64,000 nucleotides of DNA. Source: a bacterium HR29. GTDB taxonomy: Bacteria > Chloroflexota > Dehalococcoidia > Tepidiformales > Tepidiformaceae. The notes beneath the pieces were generated by a model. That model was given only the letters and a program-made list of their open reading frames with translations, searched no databases and was not told the origin of the DNA. The stretch lies in NCBI GenBank assembly GCA_002898215.1, contig BEIF01000001.1, positions 967,602 to 1,031,601 of the forward strand. The letters run 5' to 3'. Positions 17,799-27,939 of the stretch are shown in pieces; within the stretch, counting starts at the first letter, position 1, and each line of letters begins with the position of its first letter. Both the position numbers and the translations under genes were made by a program.

Positions 17799-18556
17799 AC
17801 GTCGCCGAGGCGGTCGTCCTCTCCACGGAACCGGCGTACGAGAACGCGTTCGTCACGTGGTTCGCCTCCGAGGCGTTGGCCCGACGCCGCGAGCCCGGAC
17901 AGTTCGTCATGGTGCACTGTAGCAGCGAAGGCTGCGACCCGTTCTTCGCGCGGCCCTTCTCGTACCACCGCGTCGACGGCGACCGCTTCGCGCTGCTCTA
18001 CACCGTCGTGGGCCGGGGGACGGCCTGGCTGGCGCGGAGACAGCCAGGCGACCGAGTGCGGATGTACGGGCCGCTGGGGAGGGGCATTCGCCTGCCGCGC
18101 GACCGGGCGAACATCCTCCTCGTAGGCGGAGGGGTCGGCATCGCTCCGCTCGTGGACCTGGCCGAGACGGCGGTCTCCCGGGGACACCAGGTCGTGGCGA
18201 TGATGGGCGCGCGAACGTCGGCCGCCCTCTTGCCCCCTGGCGCGTGGCCGAAGGAGGTGGAGTACGTGACCGTGACCGAGGACGGTAGCGCGGGCCTGCG
18301 AGGCCTAGTCACGGAGCATGTCGGAGCGTATCTCGACTGGGCGACGAAGCTGTATGCCTGCGGACCAGCTCCGATGTTCGCAGCCCTGGCCGACGTCCTG
18401 CGCGGGAACAGCCGCCGGATGCGTCCCGAGATCCTCATGGAGGAACGGATGCCTTGCGGCTGGGGGATGTGCTACGGCTGCGCCATCTTCACCCGCCGCG
18501 GCGTGAAGCTTTGCTGCAAGGACGGCCCGCGCTTCCCCCTCTTCGACGTCTTCTGA
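17795..18556 (+). CDS. pyrK: Dihydroorotate dehydrogenase electron transfer subunit (PyrK-type)
   Basis: FAD- and [2Fe-2S]-binding protein, 253 residues, that passes electrons from a class 1B dihydroorotate dehydrogenase to NAD. It has a ferredoxin-reductase-type FAD segment ([12 protein letters not shown]), the NAD-binding motif [12 protein letters not shown], and a C-terminal cysteine cluster ([12 protein letters not shown], then KLCCKDGP) that binds the 2Fe-2S centre. It begins in the ATGA overlap with carB. Its catalytic partner pyrD is not in the window, nor are pyrE and pyrF. Some relatives serve other dehydrogenases, so the role is likely but not proven. Confidence 0.85.
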   Translation: MNVAEAVVLSTEPAYENAFVTWFASEALARRREPGQFVMVHCSSEGCDPFFARPFSYHRVDGDRFALLYTVVGRGTAWLARRQPGDRVRMYGPLGRGIRLPRDRANILLVGGGVGIAPLVDLAETAVSRGHQVVAMMGARTSAALLPPGAWPKEVEYVTVTEDGSAGLRGLVTEHVGAYLDWATKLYACGPAPMFAALADVLRGNSRRMRPEILMEERMPCGWGMCYGCAIFTRRGVKLCCKDGPRFPLFDVF

Positions 18557-18594
18557 GAGGGCACGCGGCCGCTCGGCGCGGTATCCTTCACGCC

Positions 18595-19485
18595 ATGCCG
18601 GCCTACCAGGTGAAGATCGTCGACGCGTTCACGCGCACACCGTTCACGGGGAACCCGTGCGGCGTCATCACCCGCGCCGACGGCCTGAACGACGCGCAGA
18701 TGCAAGCCATCGCCCGCGAGCTCAACCTCAGCGAGACCGCCTTCGTCTTCCCCTCCCTGCGGGCCGACTTCCGGGTGCGCTTCTTCACCCCGACGAAGGA
18801 GATTCCCCTGGCCGGCCACCCGACCATCGCGACCATGCACGCCCTCGCCGAGGAAGGCCGTATCGACCTCACGCCCGGACGGGCACGTGTCGTCCAAGAG
18901 CTCAGCATCGGAATCCTCCCCGTGGACATCGAGCGGCGCGACGATGGAGCGGTCCGGGTGGTGATGACCCAGAACCCGCCGGAGTTCGGCCGCCGCCTCG
19001 ACCGAACGGTCTACGCCCAGGCGCTCGGCATCTCGCCCGACGACATCCTCCCCGACGTCCCCGTCCAAGTCGTGAGCACCGGGACCCCCCAGGCGATGGT
19101 TCCGGTGCGTTCGCTCGACGTGCTCCGCCGTCTCCGGCCCGACTGGCAGCACCTGAGCGACCTCGAGCAGGTGGGGCACTACTTCAGCACCCACGTGTTC
19201 ACGCTGGAGGCGCTCGAACCCGGGCACCGAGCTCATGCGCGGCACTTCGCCGCCAGCGCCGGGGTGCCGGAAGACCCCGTCACCGGCAGCGCCATCGGAG
19301 CGATGGCCGCGTACCTGTGGAAGTACGGCCTCGTGCGGGAGCCCCGGTATGTCGTCGAACAGGGGCACCTCATCGGACGCCCCGGCCTCGTCGAAGTGGA
19401 GGTCGAGGCCCGCGGCTCCGAGCCAACCCTCGTCCGCATCGCCGGCACCGCTGTCACCGTCCTGCGAGGAACCATCGAGGTGTGA
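18595..19485 (+). CDS. PhzF-family isomerase/epimerase-like protein
   Basis: A 296-residue protein with the diaminopimelate-epimerase-like double fold of the PhzF family. Family marks are FTGNPCGVI near residue 20, the conserved Glu segment LNLSETAFVF (about 45-54), the PLAGHPTIAT motif (about 73-82) and EDPVTGSAIGA near 228-238. Members isomerise small acids, for example in phenazine synthesis, but no phenazine genes are here, so the substrate is unknown. TATCCT at 18582-18587 sits 7 nt before the ATG with no ribosome binding site, which suggests a leaderless mRNA. Confidence 0.9.
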   Translation: MPAYQVKIVDAFTRTPFTGNPCGVITRADGLNDAQMQAIARELNLSETAFVFPSLRADFRVRFFTPTKEIPLAGHPTIATMHALAEEGRIDLTPGRARVVQELSIGILPVDIERRDDGAVRVVMTQNPPEFGRRLDRTVYAQALGISPDDILPDVPVQVVSTGTPQAMVPVRSLDVLRRLRPDWQHLSDLEQVGHYFSTHVFTLEALEPGHRAHARHFAASAGVPEDPVTGSAIGAMAAYLWKYGLVREPRYVVEQGHLIGRPGLVEVEVEARGSEPTLVRIAGTAVTVLRGTIEV

Positions 19486-19490
19486 ACCGC

Positions 19491-19499
19491 TGCTAGGCT
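19491..19499 (+). promoter_or_regulatory. Extended -10 promoter, leaderless geometry, for the SCO1664-like gene
   Basis: TGC followed by TAGGCT (19494-19499) ends six bases before the GTG start at 19506. No ribosome binding site and no -35 are visible. Confidence 0.45.
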
Positions 19500-19505
19500 G
19501 AGTCC

Positions 19506-20237
19506 GTGGAGCCGCTCGACTTCGACACCGCCGAACGGGTGCTCCTGGAGGCGGAGTTTGGCGACTGCCGCCCCATCTGGTACTCCTCGAACTACGTCTA
19601 CTTGGCCGTTCTCCGTCATCCGCGCGCGGGGGAAGTCCTCGCCATCTACAAACCAGCACGAGGCGAGGCGCCGCTCTGGGATTTCCCGGACGGCGCGCTC
19701 TACCGCCGCGAGGCAGCGGCGTACCGTTTCGCCCGAGCGGCAGGGTGGAACTTCGTGCCTCCCACCGTCGTGCGGGAAGGGCCGCAGGGCATCGGAGCGC
19801 TCCAGCTCTTCATCCCCCACGATCCCCACCAGCACTACTTCGAACAGCGGGAGAGGCCGGAGCTCGCGGAGCAGCTCCAACGCATCGTCCTCTTCGACGT
19901 GGTGACGAACAACGCCGACCGGAAGGCGGGGCACCTCCTCCTGGACGGGGCAGGGCACGTGTGGGGCATCGACCACGGCTTGTGCTTCCACGTCCAGTAC
20001 AAGCTGCGCACCGTGATGTGGGATTGGGCCGGCGAGCCCATCCCTCCCAAGCTGCTGCATGAGCTCCAGCGCGCGGCGGAAGGTCTCGAAGGGGAGGAGG
20101 CGCCGTTCGCGGCGTTGCGCGAGCTCATCCGGCCGGAAGAGTATCGGGCGGCCCTCCAGCGAGCCCTCGCCCTGCTCGAGCGCGGCCGGTTCCCGTTGCC
20201 CGGGCCGCACCGCAGCTACCCTTGGCCGCTCGTCTGA
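19506..20237 (+). CDS. SCO1664-like / PI3-PI4-kinase-fold family protein
   Basis: A 243-residue protein resembling the actinobacterial SCO1664 family, which has a phosphatidylinositol-kinase-like fold. Visible kinase-type features are AIYKP with a candidate ATP-binding Lys (about 48), DVVTNNADRKAGH (130-142) as the catalytic loop with Asn and Asp, and GIDHGLCF (153-160) with the metal-binding Asp. The substrate is unknown in bacteria. The gene stands alone, and the promoter of the next gene lies inside its 3' end. Confidence 0.8.
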   Translation: MEPLDFDTAERVLLEAEFGDCRPIWYSSNYVYLAVLRHPRAGEVLAIYKPARGEAPLWDFPDGALYRREAAAYRFARAAGWNFVPPTVVREGPQGIGALQLFIPHDPHQHYFEQRERPELAEQLQRIVLFDVVTNNADRKAGHLLLDGAGHVWGIDHGLCFHVQYKLRTVMWDWAGEPIPPKLLHELQRAAEGLEGEEAPFAALRELIRPEEYRAALQRALALLERGRFPLPGPHRSYPWPLV

Positions 20238-20262
20238 CACCCGTCTGTCCCGAGCGTAGAAT
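20234..20262 (+). promoter_or_regulatory. Promoter of the metallo-hydrolase gene
   Basis: CTGACA (20234-20239), exactly 17 bp, and TAGAAT (20257-20262), each matching the consensus at five of six positions. The -35 overlaps the stop codon of the upstream gene. AAGGAG follows in the leader. Confidence 0.65.
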
Positions 20263-20286
20263 CGCGCCCGAAGGAGTCTGCCGGCC

Positions 20287-21114
20287 ATGCGAGTGGTCCG
20301 TATCGGCAGCGTCGAGGTGCTTCCCCTCGTCGACACCTACCTGCTCGGCGATCCGCGCATCTTCATGCCGAAGCACGCCGAGGCCTTCCTCGGCGAGTAC
20401 CCGCACCTCCTCGATGAGCGGGGCCTGCTGCGGATGACGATCACCTGCTTCCTCGTGCGGTCGGCCGGGAAGACGTGGCTCGTCGATACGGGAATCGGAC
20501 CGCGGCGGCGCCCGAACTTCCCAGCGGGGAAGCTCGACCAGGCCCTTCGCGAGGCAGGTCTTGGCCCCGCCGACATCGACGGCGTCATCCACACCCACCT
20601 CCACATCGACCACGTTGGCTGGAACACGGTCCCGGGGCCCGACGGTGCCCCCCAGCCGTACTTCCCCCGCGCGGAGCACCGTGCGCAGCGAGCCGAGTGG
20701 CAGTTCTGGATGCGGCCCGAGCACCTGGAGGGGGATGCCCAGCCTCACCTCGCGGAGTGCGTCGCTCCCGTTGCGGACCGCTTCCGCTTGCAGGACGGCG
20801 AGGAGGCAATCGACGACCACCTGGTGTTCGTGCCCGCTCCCGGGCACACGCCGGGGCACGTCGCCATCGGCATCGCCTCCCAAGGTGAGCGGGCGCTCAT
20901 CGTGGGGGATGCAAGCCACCACCCCGTTCAGCTCGACCATCCCGACTGGTCCCCCGCCTTCGACGTCGACCCCGACCTGGCGGCACGCACGCGCGCCCGA
21001 CTCTTCGACGATGCGGCCTCCGACGGGAGGGTGTGGATGGCCGGCCATTGGCCCGACTCGGGCATCGGCCGCATCGTGCGCGTCGACGGGAGACGGGTCT
21101 TCCGCGCGCTGTGA
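20287..21114 (+). CDS. MBL-fold metallo-hydrolase
   Basis: A 275-residue metallo-beta-lactamase-fold hydrolase. The metal motif HTHLHIDH lies at about 102-109, a further His in APGHTPGH near 186, Asp in VGDASHH near 210, and a final His in AGHWPDSG near 258. That completes a two-metal site. It resembles the lactonase/glyoxalase-like branch, but the substrate cannot be read from sequence. The ATG is preceded by AAGGAG. Confidence 0.9.
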   Translation: MRVVRIGSVEVLPLVDTYLLGDPRIFMPKHAEAFLGEYPHLLDERGLLRMTITCFLVRSAGKTWLVDTGIGPRRRPNFPAGKLDQALREAGLGPADIDGVIHTHLHIDHVGWNTVPGPDGAPQPYFPRAEHRAQRAEWQFWMRPEHLEGDAQPHLAECVAPVADRFRLQDGEEAIDDHLVFVPAPGHTPGHVAIGIASQGERALIVGDASHHPVQLDHPDWSPAFDVDPDLAARTRARLFDDAASDGRVWMAGHWPDSGIGRIVRVDGRRVFRAL

Positions 21115-21177
21115 CCGCGCGTCACGCCTCCAGACTGCTACGATGCGGGCAGCGACACCGCCCATGGAGCATCGAGG

Positions 21178-21960
21178 ATGACCAGCACCACCTACCGGAA
21201 CATCGTCGTCGAGCGAGAAGGCGCCTACGTCACTATCACCATGAACCGCCCCGAGCGGCGTAATGCGCTTTCGATGGACCACATGCTCGAACTCATCGAC
21301 GCGTTCGAGCGCGTGGGGGAAAGCGACGCACTCGGGGTCGTGCTCGCGGGGAACGGGCCGGTGTTCTCTGCCGGGCACGATTTCGCCGACATGGCCGGCG
21401 CTTCCCTGGCCGAGATGCGGAAGCTGCTGTGGACCTGCACCCGGCTCATGGACACGATGCAGTCGATCCCCCAGGTTGTCGTGGCGAAGGTGCACGGGCT
21501 CGCCACCGCGGCCGGGTGCCAGCTCGTGGCTACGGCCGACCTGGCGGTGGCCGCCGACACCGCCAGCTTCGCGACTCCCGGTGGCAAGGGCGGCTGGTTC
21601 TGCCATACGCCGCTCGTGGCGCTCAGCCGGAACATCGGCCGGAAGCGGGCCCTGGAGATGGCCCTCACCGGTGACACGATCGACGCCCGAACGGCATACG
21701 AATGGGGCCTCGTCAACCGCGTCGTGCCGCTGGAGGAGCTGGACGAGGCCACCTGGGACCTGCTGAAGCGCGCGACGCGCGGGAGCCCGCTCTCGAAAGG
21801 GCTCGGAAAGCGCGGCTTCTACGCCCAGGTGGACATGGACCAGCCGAAGGCGTACGCCTACGCCGTCGAGCTGATGGCCGCGAGCAGCCAGACGGCCGAT
21901 GCCCAGGAGGGCATGCGCGCCTTCCTCGAGAAGCGGCCGCCGGTGTGGCAGAACCGGTAG
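21178..21960 (+). CDS. Enoyl-CoA hydratase/isomerase family protein
   Basis: Crotonase-fold enzyme, 260 residues. The oxyanion-hole and CoA-binding segments are visible: FSAGHDFADMAGAS near 63-76 and HGLATAAGCQLVATADLAVA near 106-125. The crotonase catalytic Glu of the second segment is not obvious: the sequence has AAGCQL where hydratases have GGG(C/A)E. So a dehydration role is less sure than membership of the superfamily; isomerase, hydrolase or decarboxylase roles are possible. TGC-TACGAT at 21136-21144 is a likely extended -10 promoter. Confidence 0.87.
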   Translation: MTSTTYRNIVVEREGAYVTITMNRPERRNALSMDHMLELIDAFERVGESDALGVVLAGNGPVFSAGHDFADMAGASLAEMRKLLWTCTRLMDTMQSIPQVVVAKVHGLATAAGCQLVATADLAVAADTASFATPGGKGGWFCHTPLVALSRNIGRKRALEMALTGDTIDARTAYEWGLVNRVVPLEELDEATWDLLKRATRGSPLSKGLGKRGFYAQVDMDQPKAYAYAVELMAASSQTADAQEGMRAFLEKRPPVWQNR

Positions 21961-21961
21961 C

Positions 21962-22882
21962 TCACGCGCCGGCCACCATTTCGCGAACCCGAGCCAGCCG
22001 CTCGTACGAGGCAAGCACCTTGGGCTGCTCGTTCGTCAGGTGGCGAACGATGACGTCCGTGTACCCCATCTCTCGCAAGGCGAGGAACTGCTCGGCCACC
22101 TGCTCCGCCGAGCCGTACACACAGGCCCGCGGGTCGAAGCCTCGATAGCCGCGGGCCAGGATCGGCTCGGCGACGGCCTTGGCCTCTTCCGGGTCGGCAC
22201 CCACGTAGATGTCCCGCCGGATTGCGATCGCCGAGGGGGTGCGCCCGTGGGCCGCGCAGCGCTCCCGATAGAGCTCCAGCTGTTGGCGGGCCTGTTCGGG
22301 CGTGAGGTCGGGCGCGGCCAGCCAGCCGTCGCCGAGGCGCGCCGCCCGGTCGATGGCCGGCGGAGCGCTGCCTCCGATCCACACTTCGACAGGCTCGGTG
22401 GGGACCGGCGCGATGCGGGCGTTCCGCACGCGGTACCGCCCTTCCGACGTCACCGTCTCACCCCGGAGGAGGCGGCGAACGATGTCGAGCGCTTGCTCGA
22501 AGCGCGAAGGGCGCTGCCGCGGGTCCACCCCGAAGGCATCGAACTGCTCGGGGTCGTACATTCCGCCGCCCACGGCGCACTGCATGATGAACCGGCCTTT
22601 GGCGATGGCGGCGAGCGTCCCGACCTGTTCCGCCACGAGCACGGGATGCCAGAGGGGCAGCAGGAAGAGGCACCCCGCGGGGCGGTCGTCCCACTCCGCC
22701 AGCAGCCGACCGAGGATGGGCACGTTCTGGTAGTAAGGAACGCGTGTCGCGTGATGGTCGCCGACGAAGAGGGAATCCAGGCCGGCATCCCGAGCGGCCC
22801 GCGCCCGTTCGATCATCCACCGAACGCCGAGGCGCGGGTCGGTGACTGCGTGAGCGCTCGTGAGGGAGACGCCGATGCGCAT
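21962..22882 (-). CDS. LLM-class (luciferase-like) flavin/F420-dependent oxidoreductase
   Basis: A 306-residue TIM-barrel oxidoreductase of the bacterial luciferase family. It opens MRIGVSLTSAH and contains the conserved segments SLFVGDHHA (about 38-46) and ALDIVRRLLRGETVT (about 138-152). Members use FMN or deazaflavin F420; sequence alone does not decide which, or the substrate. AAGGAGG precedes the ATG, and TAGAAT lies at 22919-22914 on the minus strand. It is divergent from the peptidase gene. Confidence 0.9.
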   Translation of the reverse strand: MRIGVSLTSAHAVTDPRLGVRWMIERARAARDAGLDSLFVGDHHATRVPYYQNVPILGRLLAEWDDRPAGCLFLLPLWHPVLVAEQVGTLAAIAKGRFIMQCAVGGGMYDPEQFDAFGVDPRQRPSRFEQALDIVRRLLRGETVTSEGRYRVRNARIAPVPTEPVEVWIGGSAPPAIDRAARLGDGWLAAPDLTPEQARQQLELYRERCAAHGRTPSAIAIRRDIYVGADPEEAKAVAEPILARGYRGFDPRACVYGSAEQVAEQFLALREMGYTDVIVRHLTNEQPKVLASYERLARVREMVAGA

Positions 22883-22977
22883 GCCATCCTCCTTGGGTGG
22901 TCACAACGGCCGCATTCTACCGGCCTCGGGGCCACAGCCGCCGGTACACTCGAAGGCACATCACGGAGGTGAACCCG

Positions 22978-25752
22978 ATGAGCATCGCCGCCCCGGCGCA
23001 GACCGACGACGCGCTTCCCTTCCCCATCCGCGAGGAGACGCTCGCGAACGGCCTCCGCGTGATCGTCATCCCGACGGGGCTGCCCAACCTCGTCTCGCTC
23101 CAGATCTCCGTCCGCACCGGCTCCCGCAACGAGGTGGAACCCGGGAAGTCCGGATTCGCCCACTTCTTCGAGCACATGATGTTCCGGGGCACGAAGCGGT
23201 ACCCGCCCGAGGTGTACCACGCCATCGTGACCCGAACCGGCGCCCGACAGAACGCCTACACCACCGACGATTACACGAACTACCACGCCACCTTCGCCGC
23301 GGAGGACCTGGAAACCTTCCTCGAAATCGAGGCGGACCGCTTCATGAACCTCTCGTACAGCGAAGAGGCGTTCCGCATCGAAGCGAAGGCCATCCTCGGT
23401 GAGTACAACAAGAACGCCTCGGAGCCGCTGGTCAAGCTCTTCGAAGTTCAACGGGACACCGCCTTCGACGTGCACCCCTACAAGCACACGACCATGGGCT
23501 TCCTCCGCGACATCGAGGCGATGCCGGAACAGTTCGAGTACTCGCTGCTCTTCTTCGAACGCTGGTACCGGCCCGAAAACACTACCATCGTCGTCGCAGG
23601 CGACGTCGACCCCGACGGCGTGATCGCGCTCGTCGAACGGCACTGGGGAGGCTGGAGGCGGGGCAGCCACACGGTGGAGATCCCGCAGGAACCGCCACCG
23701 CGCGGCCCGCGGACGGCGCACGTGCCGTGGCCGGCGCCCACCCTCCCCTGGGTCACCATCGCCTTTCGTGGCCCCGCCTTCTCCGCCGATGCTCCCGATT
23801 ATGTCGCTATCGACGCCGCCCTCGACCTGGCGTTCGGGCCCACTTCGGACCTCTACCGGGAGCTCGTCGACGAGCTCCAGGTGGCAGACCAGCTCTTCCC
23901 GTGGTTCACGCCCCATGTGGACCCAGCGCTGGCGACGGTGCTCGCTCGCCTCAAGCGCCCCGAGGACGCGGCGTTCGTGCGGCGGCGAATCCTCGACACG
24001 CTCGCCGAACTGCGCGAGCGGCCGGTGCCAGGCGACCGACTGGAGTCGGCGAAGGAGCACAATCGGAACGCGCTCCTGCGAACGTTCGACAATTCCGAAT
24101 CGGTGGCCGCCTTCGTGGCCCGCTTCGCCCACTTCGAGCGCTCGGCCCAGACGGTGAACCGCCTCTACCGCACCTTGCAGCGCCTCACCCCGGAGGACGT
24201 GCTCGCCGCCGCGCGGCGCTTCATCACGGACCCAAGCCTCGTGCAGACGACGCTCTCCTTCGAGCCCCTTCCCGCCGAGGTGCTGGAGCCGCCTGCGCTC
24301 CCCTCGGGAAGGGAAACGGGCTCGCTCGGCCGGCCGGTCATCCTCGTCCGGAGCGGGGTGCCGCTCGTCCACCTCAAGCTCGCCTTCACCACCGGCTCGG
24401 CGGACGACCCGCCTGGCCGCGAGGGCCTTGCCCAGCTCACCGCCTCCCTGCTGGCCGAAGGTGGGTCGCGGCGGCACACCATCGACGAGATCCGACGCCA
24501 GCTCTTCCCCTTGGGAGGGAGCCTCACGGCGCAGGTCGACAAGGAGCTCACCACCTTCTCCATCGCGGCGCCCCGGGGCACCATCGACCGCACCCTCGAC
24601 ATCGTTCTTCCGCAACTTCTCGAGCCGGGGTGGAGGGAGAACGATTTCGCTCGTTTGCGCGAACACCAGAAGAACGCGCTCGTCCAGGACCTACGGTCGA
24701 ACAACGACGAGGAGCTCGGGAAGGAGGTGCTTCAAGAGCGCGCCTTCGCGGGCACGCCCTACCGGCACCCGCCGCTCGGCACGGTCGCCGGACTGGATGC
24801 CATCACCCTTGACGACGCGAAGGCGTTCGCCGCCGAATCGCTGGGGAAGGCACGGCTCGTCGTCGGCGCGGGCGGCGATCTCCCCGATGCCGTGCTCCAG
24901 CGCATCGAACGCGAGCTGGGACGCCTCGAGGAAGGAGCGCCTCCCATCCAGCGCAACATCGCTGGGCGGATGCCGGCGGGGCTCGAAGTGACCATCGTGC
25001 GGAAGCCCACGCGCGCCACAGCCATCTCCCTGGGACACCCCATCGGCGTGCTCCGCGGCCACCCCGACTTCGCCGCGCTCTGGCTGGCGCGAGCGTGGCT
25101 GGGGGAGCACCGGGCGCAGCAGGGGAGGCTCTTCCAGCGGATGCGCGAGCTACGCGGTCTGAATTACGGCGACTACGCGTACATCGAGGCCTTCCCGCGG
25201 GGGATGTTCCAGTTCTTCCCCGACCCGAACGTGGCACGCAGGGCGCAGCTCTTCGAAATCTGGATCCGGCCCGTCCTCCCCGACCACGCCGTCTTCGCCC
25301 TCAAGCTCGCCCTGTTCGAGGTCCAGCGCCTCCTCGAACGCGGCCTCACCGAGGAGGAGTTCGAGGAGACCCGAACGTACCTGAAGAAGAACGCATACCT
25401 GATGACGAAAACCGTCGGTCACCAGGTTGGCTACGCGATCGACAGTTGGTGGTATGGGATCCCCGATTACGTCGAGTACATCCGACGCGAGCTGGACAAG
25501 CTCACCCCGCAGCGGGTGAACGACGCCGTCCGGCGACACCTGCGGCCGAGCGATTACCACGTCGTGTTCGTGACCGAGGACGCCGATACCCTCCGCCAGG
25601 AGCTGCTGGCCGGGGCGCCGCGCCCTATCACCTATCAGTCGCCCCCGCCGGCCGAGGTCCTCGCCGAGGATGCCCTCGTGGCCGAGCTGCCCCTCGGTCT
25701 TACGCCCGAACGGGTGACCATCGTGCCGGTGGACGAGGTTTTCGCCCGCTGA
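22978..25752 (+). CDS. M16-family zinc metallopeptidase, two-domain
   Basis: A 924-residue pitrilysin-family peptidase. The inverted zinc motif HFFEH lies at 62-66, with the third ligand Glu near 142 (LGEYNKN), 76 residues further on as the family requires. The second half (from about residue 445) repeats the M16 fold without zinc ligands, giving the closed-clamshell arrangement. It has no signal peptide, so it is probably cytoplasmic and degrades short peptides. The ATG at 22978 follows CGGAGGT and a TACACT -10; upstream codons lack coding character. Confidence 0.92.
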   Translation: MSIAAPAQTDDALPFPIREETLANGLRVIVIPTGLPNLVSLQISVRTGSRNEVEPGKSGFAHFFEHMMFRGTKRYPPEVYHAIVTRTGARQNAYTTDDYTNYHATFAAEDLETFLEIEADRFMNLSYSEEAFRIEAKAILGEYNKNASEPLVKLFEVQRDTAFDVHPYKHTTMGFLRDIEAMPEQFEYSLLFFERWYRPENTTIVVAGDVDPDGVIALVERHWGGWRRGSHTVEIPQEPPPRGPRTAHVPWPAPTLPWVTIAFRGPAFSADAPDYVAIDAALDLAFGPTSDLYRELVDELQVADQLFPWFTPHVDPALATVLARLKRPEDAAFVRRRILDTLAELRERPVPGDRLESAKEHNRNALLRTFDNSESVAAFVARFAHFERSAQTVNRLYRTLQRLTPEDVLAAARRFITDPSLVQTTLSFEPLPAEVLEPPALPSGRETGSLGRPVILVRSGVPLVHLKLAFTTGSADDPPGREGLAQLTASLLAEGGSRRHTIDEIRRQLFPLGGSLTAQVDKELTTFSIAAPRGTIDRTLDIVLPQLLEPGWRENDFARLREHQKNALVQDLRSNNDEELGKEVLQERAFAGTPYRHPPLGTVAGLDAITLDDAKAFAAESLGKARLVVGAGGDLPDAVLQRIERELGRLEEGAPPIQRNIAGRMPAGLEVTIVRKPTRATAISLGHPIGVLRGHPDFAALWLARAWLGEHRAQQGRLFQRMRELRGLNYGDYAYIEAFPRGMFQFFPDPNVARRAQLFEIWIRPVLPDHAVFALKLALFEVQRLLERGLTEEEFEETRTYLKKNAYLMTKTVGHQVGYAIDSWWYGIPDYVEYIRRELDKLTPQRVNDAVRRHLRPSDYHVVFVTEDADTLRQELLAGAPRPITYQSPPPAEVLAEDALVAELPLGLTPERVTIVPVDEVFAR

Positions 25753-25757
25753 TGACC

Positions 25758-27821
25758 CTAGCCGCCCAGCTGTCGCGCTAGTTCGTCGGGCGTGGCAGCA
25801 GGGAGCTCGCAGGCAAAGTCGATGCACCGGTAGGCGAGCGCCTCTCCCGGCGGCGCCTCCCGCCCCTCGAGGAGCGGGAGCCCGCCAACGGCCTCCGCCG
25901 GAGCGAGGACGAGCCACGGCCGAAACCTTGCAGCAGCCACACGCTCGAAGGCGGCGCGCTGCGTCCGGGGGCCGACGATGGCCAGCTCCTCGTGAGGCGC
26001 CAGCAACAGCTCCGCGACCGAGAGGAGCGCGCCGAGTCCGTTCGGAGCGCGGGCCAGGTCGGGACCGAGGATGGAGACCACGTCCTCGGCCGCGCGGATG
26101 GCTTGGGGGTCGCCAAAGTACCGACCGATCCACCAGGCGAGCTGGCCCGCCGCGCCGTTTCCGCTCGGCGTCGACGCGTCGAAGAGCGGCTTCTGCCGGA
26201 GAAGAAGCTCCTCCCCGTCCCGAGGGGTTTCGAAGAATCCGCCGCCCGCCTCGTCGCGGAAGCGTTCGAGCAGGGTCTGCCAAAGCTCCCGCGCCCAGAG
26301 CAGCCAAGCAAGCTCACCGGTGGCCTGATAGAGGGAGACGAGGCCGAGCCCCACGTAGGCGTAATCCTCGAGTAGGCCCGGCACCCGCGCGACGCCGTCC
26401 TTGTAGGTGTGGCGCAGCTCGCTGCCCGTCCACATCTGCTCGCGGAGGAACGACGCCGCCGTGCGCGCGATGCCGACCAGCGTATCGTCGCCGAAGATGC
26501 GGCCGGCTTCGGCGAAAGCGGCGATGGCCAGGCCGTTCCACGAGGCGAGCACCTTGTCATCCGTGGCCGGCGGCACGCGTTCGGACCTGGCGCGGAAGAG
26601 CCGTTCGCGCATCTCCTCGACCCTGGCCTCCAACTCCACTGCGCTGAGGCCGAAGCGTTCCGCCAACGCCCGGGGGTCGTATCGCCGCGTGAGCACATTG
26701 CGGCCCCTCAGCTCGGGGTGGTGCGGGTCGAAGAAGTTCCCCTCCTCCGTGACCCCGAAGGCTGCCGCCGCCAGGTCGGCGTCTGGCCCGAGGATTCGGC
26801 GCAGCTCGTCGAGCGTCCACAGGTAGAACTTCCCTTCGATTCCCTCGCTGTCCGCGTCCTGGGCGGAGAAGAAGCCGCCCTCCGGCCCCAGAAGTTCACG
26901 CTGAAGGTAAGCGGCTGTCTCCTGGACGATTCGGGCCCAGAGGGGATCGCGGTCGACCTGCCAAGCGACGGCGTACAGACGGAGGAGCTGGGCGTTGTCG
27001 TACAGCATCTTCTCGAAGTGGGGAACGACCCAGCGCGCGTCGACCGAATAGCGCGCGAATCCCCCGCCGAGCTGGTCGTAGATTCCGCCGCAGGCCATCT
27101 GGCGGAGCGTCTCCCGCACCATGTACCAGGGACCCGGGTCGGGCCGGCCGGCATGCTCGAGGCGGGCGTGGTGCAGGAGCAGGAACTCGAGCGTGGGCGC
27201 CGACGGGAACTTCGGCGCCGACCCGAACCCGCCCCACTCCGGGTCGAACACGGCCCGCAGGGCATCGACCGCCCGGTCCAGCACGTCCTCGCCGACGGCG
27301 CCGCGGCGCCCCGACGCGGCCGCGAAACGCTTGAGTTCAGCGGCGACGTGGTCGGCCGATTCGAGGACCTTCGCGCGGTCGAGCGTCCAAGCCCGATGCA
27401 CCGCTTCGAGGACCCGGCGAAAGCTCGGACGGCCGTGGGCATCTTCGGGCGGAAAGTAGGTGCCGGCGAAGAAGGGCTTCCCTTCCGGCGTGAGGAAGAT
27501 GGTCATCGGCCACCCGCCCTGACCGGTCATCGCCTGGAGGGCCGTCATGTACACCGAGTCGACGTCGGGCCGCTCCTCGCGATCGACTTTCACGTTGATG
27601 AACCACTCGTTCATGAGCGCCGCGATGGCCGGGTCTTCGAACGACTCGTGCGCCATGACGTGGCACCAGTGGCAGGTGCTGTAGCCGACCGAGAGAAGGA
27701 TCGGGCGGTCGGTTTCCTTCGCGGCGCGGAAGGCTTCCTCCCCCCAGGGATACCAATCCACCGGGTTGTCGGCGTGCTGGCGCAGGTACGGGCTCGTTTC
27801 GTTGGCGAGACGATTCGGCAT
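25758..27821 (-). CDS. YyaL/SSP411-like thioredoxin-domain protein (DUF255)
   Basis: A 687-residue protein starting with the highly conserved [17 protein letters not shown] block and a thioredoxin-like domain with CHWC at 50-53. A long alpha/alpha-barrel region resembling N-acylglucosamine 2-epimerases follows. The family is widespread and well conserved, but its cellular role is undefined. Expression is probably from TGC-TACCGT on the minus strand (27850-27842), with a GAGAGGGGG binding site. It converges with the M16 gene, leaving 5 bp between stops. Confidence 0.92.
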   Translation of the reverse strand: MPNRLANETSPYLRQHADNPVDWYPWGEEAFRAAKETDRPILLSVGYSTCHWCHVMAHESFEDPAIAALMNEWFINVKVDREERPDVDSVYMTALQAMTGQGGWPMTIFLTPEGKPFFAGTYFPPEDAHGRPSFRRVLEAVHRAWTLDRAKVLESADHVAAELKRFAAASGRRGAVGEDVLDRAVDALRAVFDPEWGGFGSAPKFPSAPTLEFLLLHHARLEHAGRPDPGPWYMVRETLRQMACGGIYDQLGGGFARYSVDARWVVPHFEKMLYDNAQLLRLYAVAWQVDRDPLWARIVQETAAYLQRELLGPEGGFFSAQDADSEGIEGKFYLWTLDELRRILGPDADLAAAAFGVTEEGNFFDPHHPELRGRNVLTRRYDPRALAERFGLSAVELEARVEEMRERLFRARSERVPPATDDKVLASWNGLAIAAFAEAGRIFGDDTLVGIARTAASFLREQMWTGSELRHTYKDGVARVPGLLEDYAYVGLGLVSLYQATGELAWLLWARELWQTLLERFRDEAGGGFFETPRDGEELLLRQKPLFDASTPSGNGAAGQLAWWIGRYFGDPQAIRAAEDVVSILGPDLARAPNGLGALLSVAELLLAPHEELAIVGPRTQRAAFERVAAARFRPWLVLAPAEAVGGLPLLEGREAPPGEALAYRCIDFACELPAATPDELARQLGG

Positions 27822-27939
27822 GACGACCCCCTCTCCCCATCACGGTAGCAAAGGCGCCGGCAGGTTCGCTTCCGGTGGCGGGCCGAAGCCCGTAGACTCG
27901 CCCTCGAAGTCGCCCTTTGCCGATTGGAGGCCGAACCAC

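Noticed and set aside
21178-21960. Firm naming as a crotonase/enoyl-CoA hydratase acting in beta-oxidation
   Set aside because: The usual catalytic Glu context is not clear and no other beta-oxidation gene adjoins, so only the superfamily is claimed.
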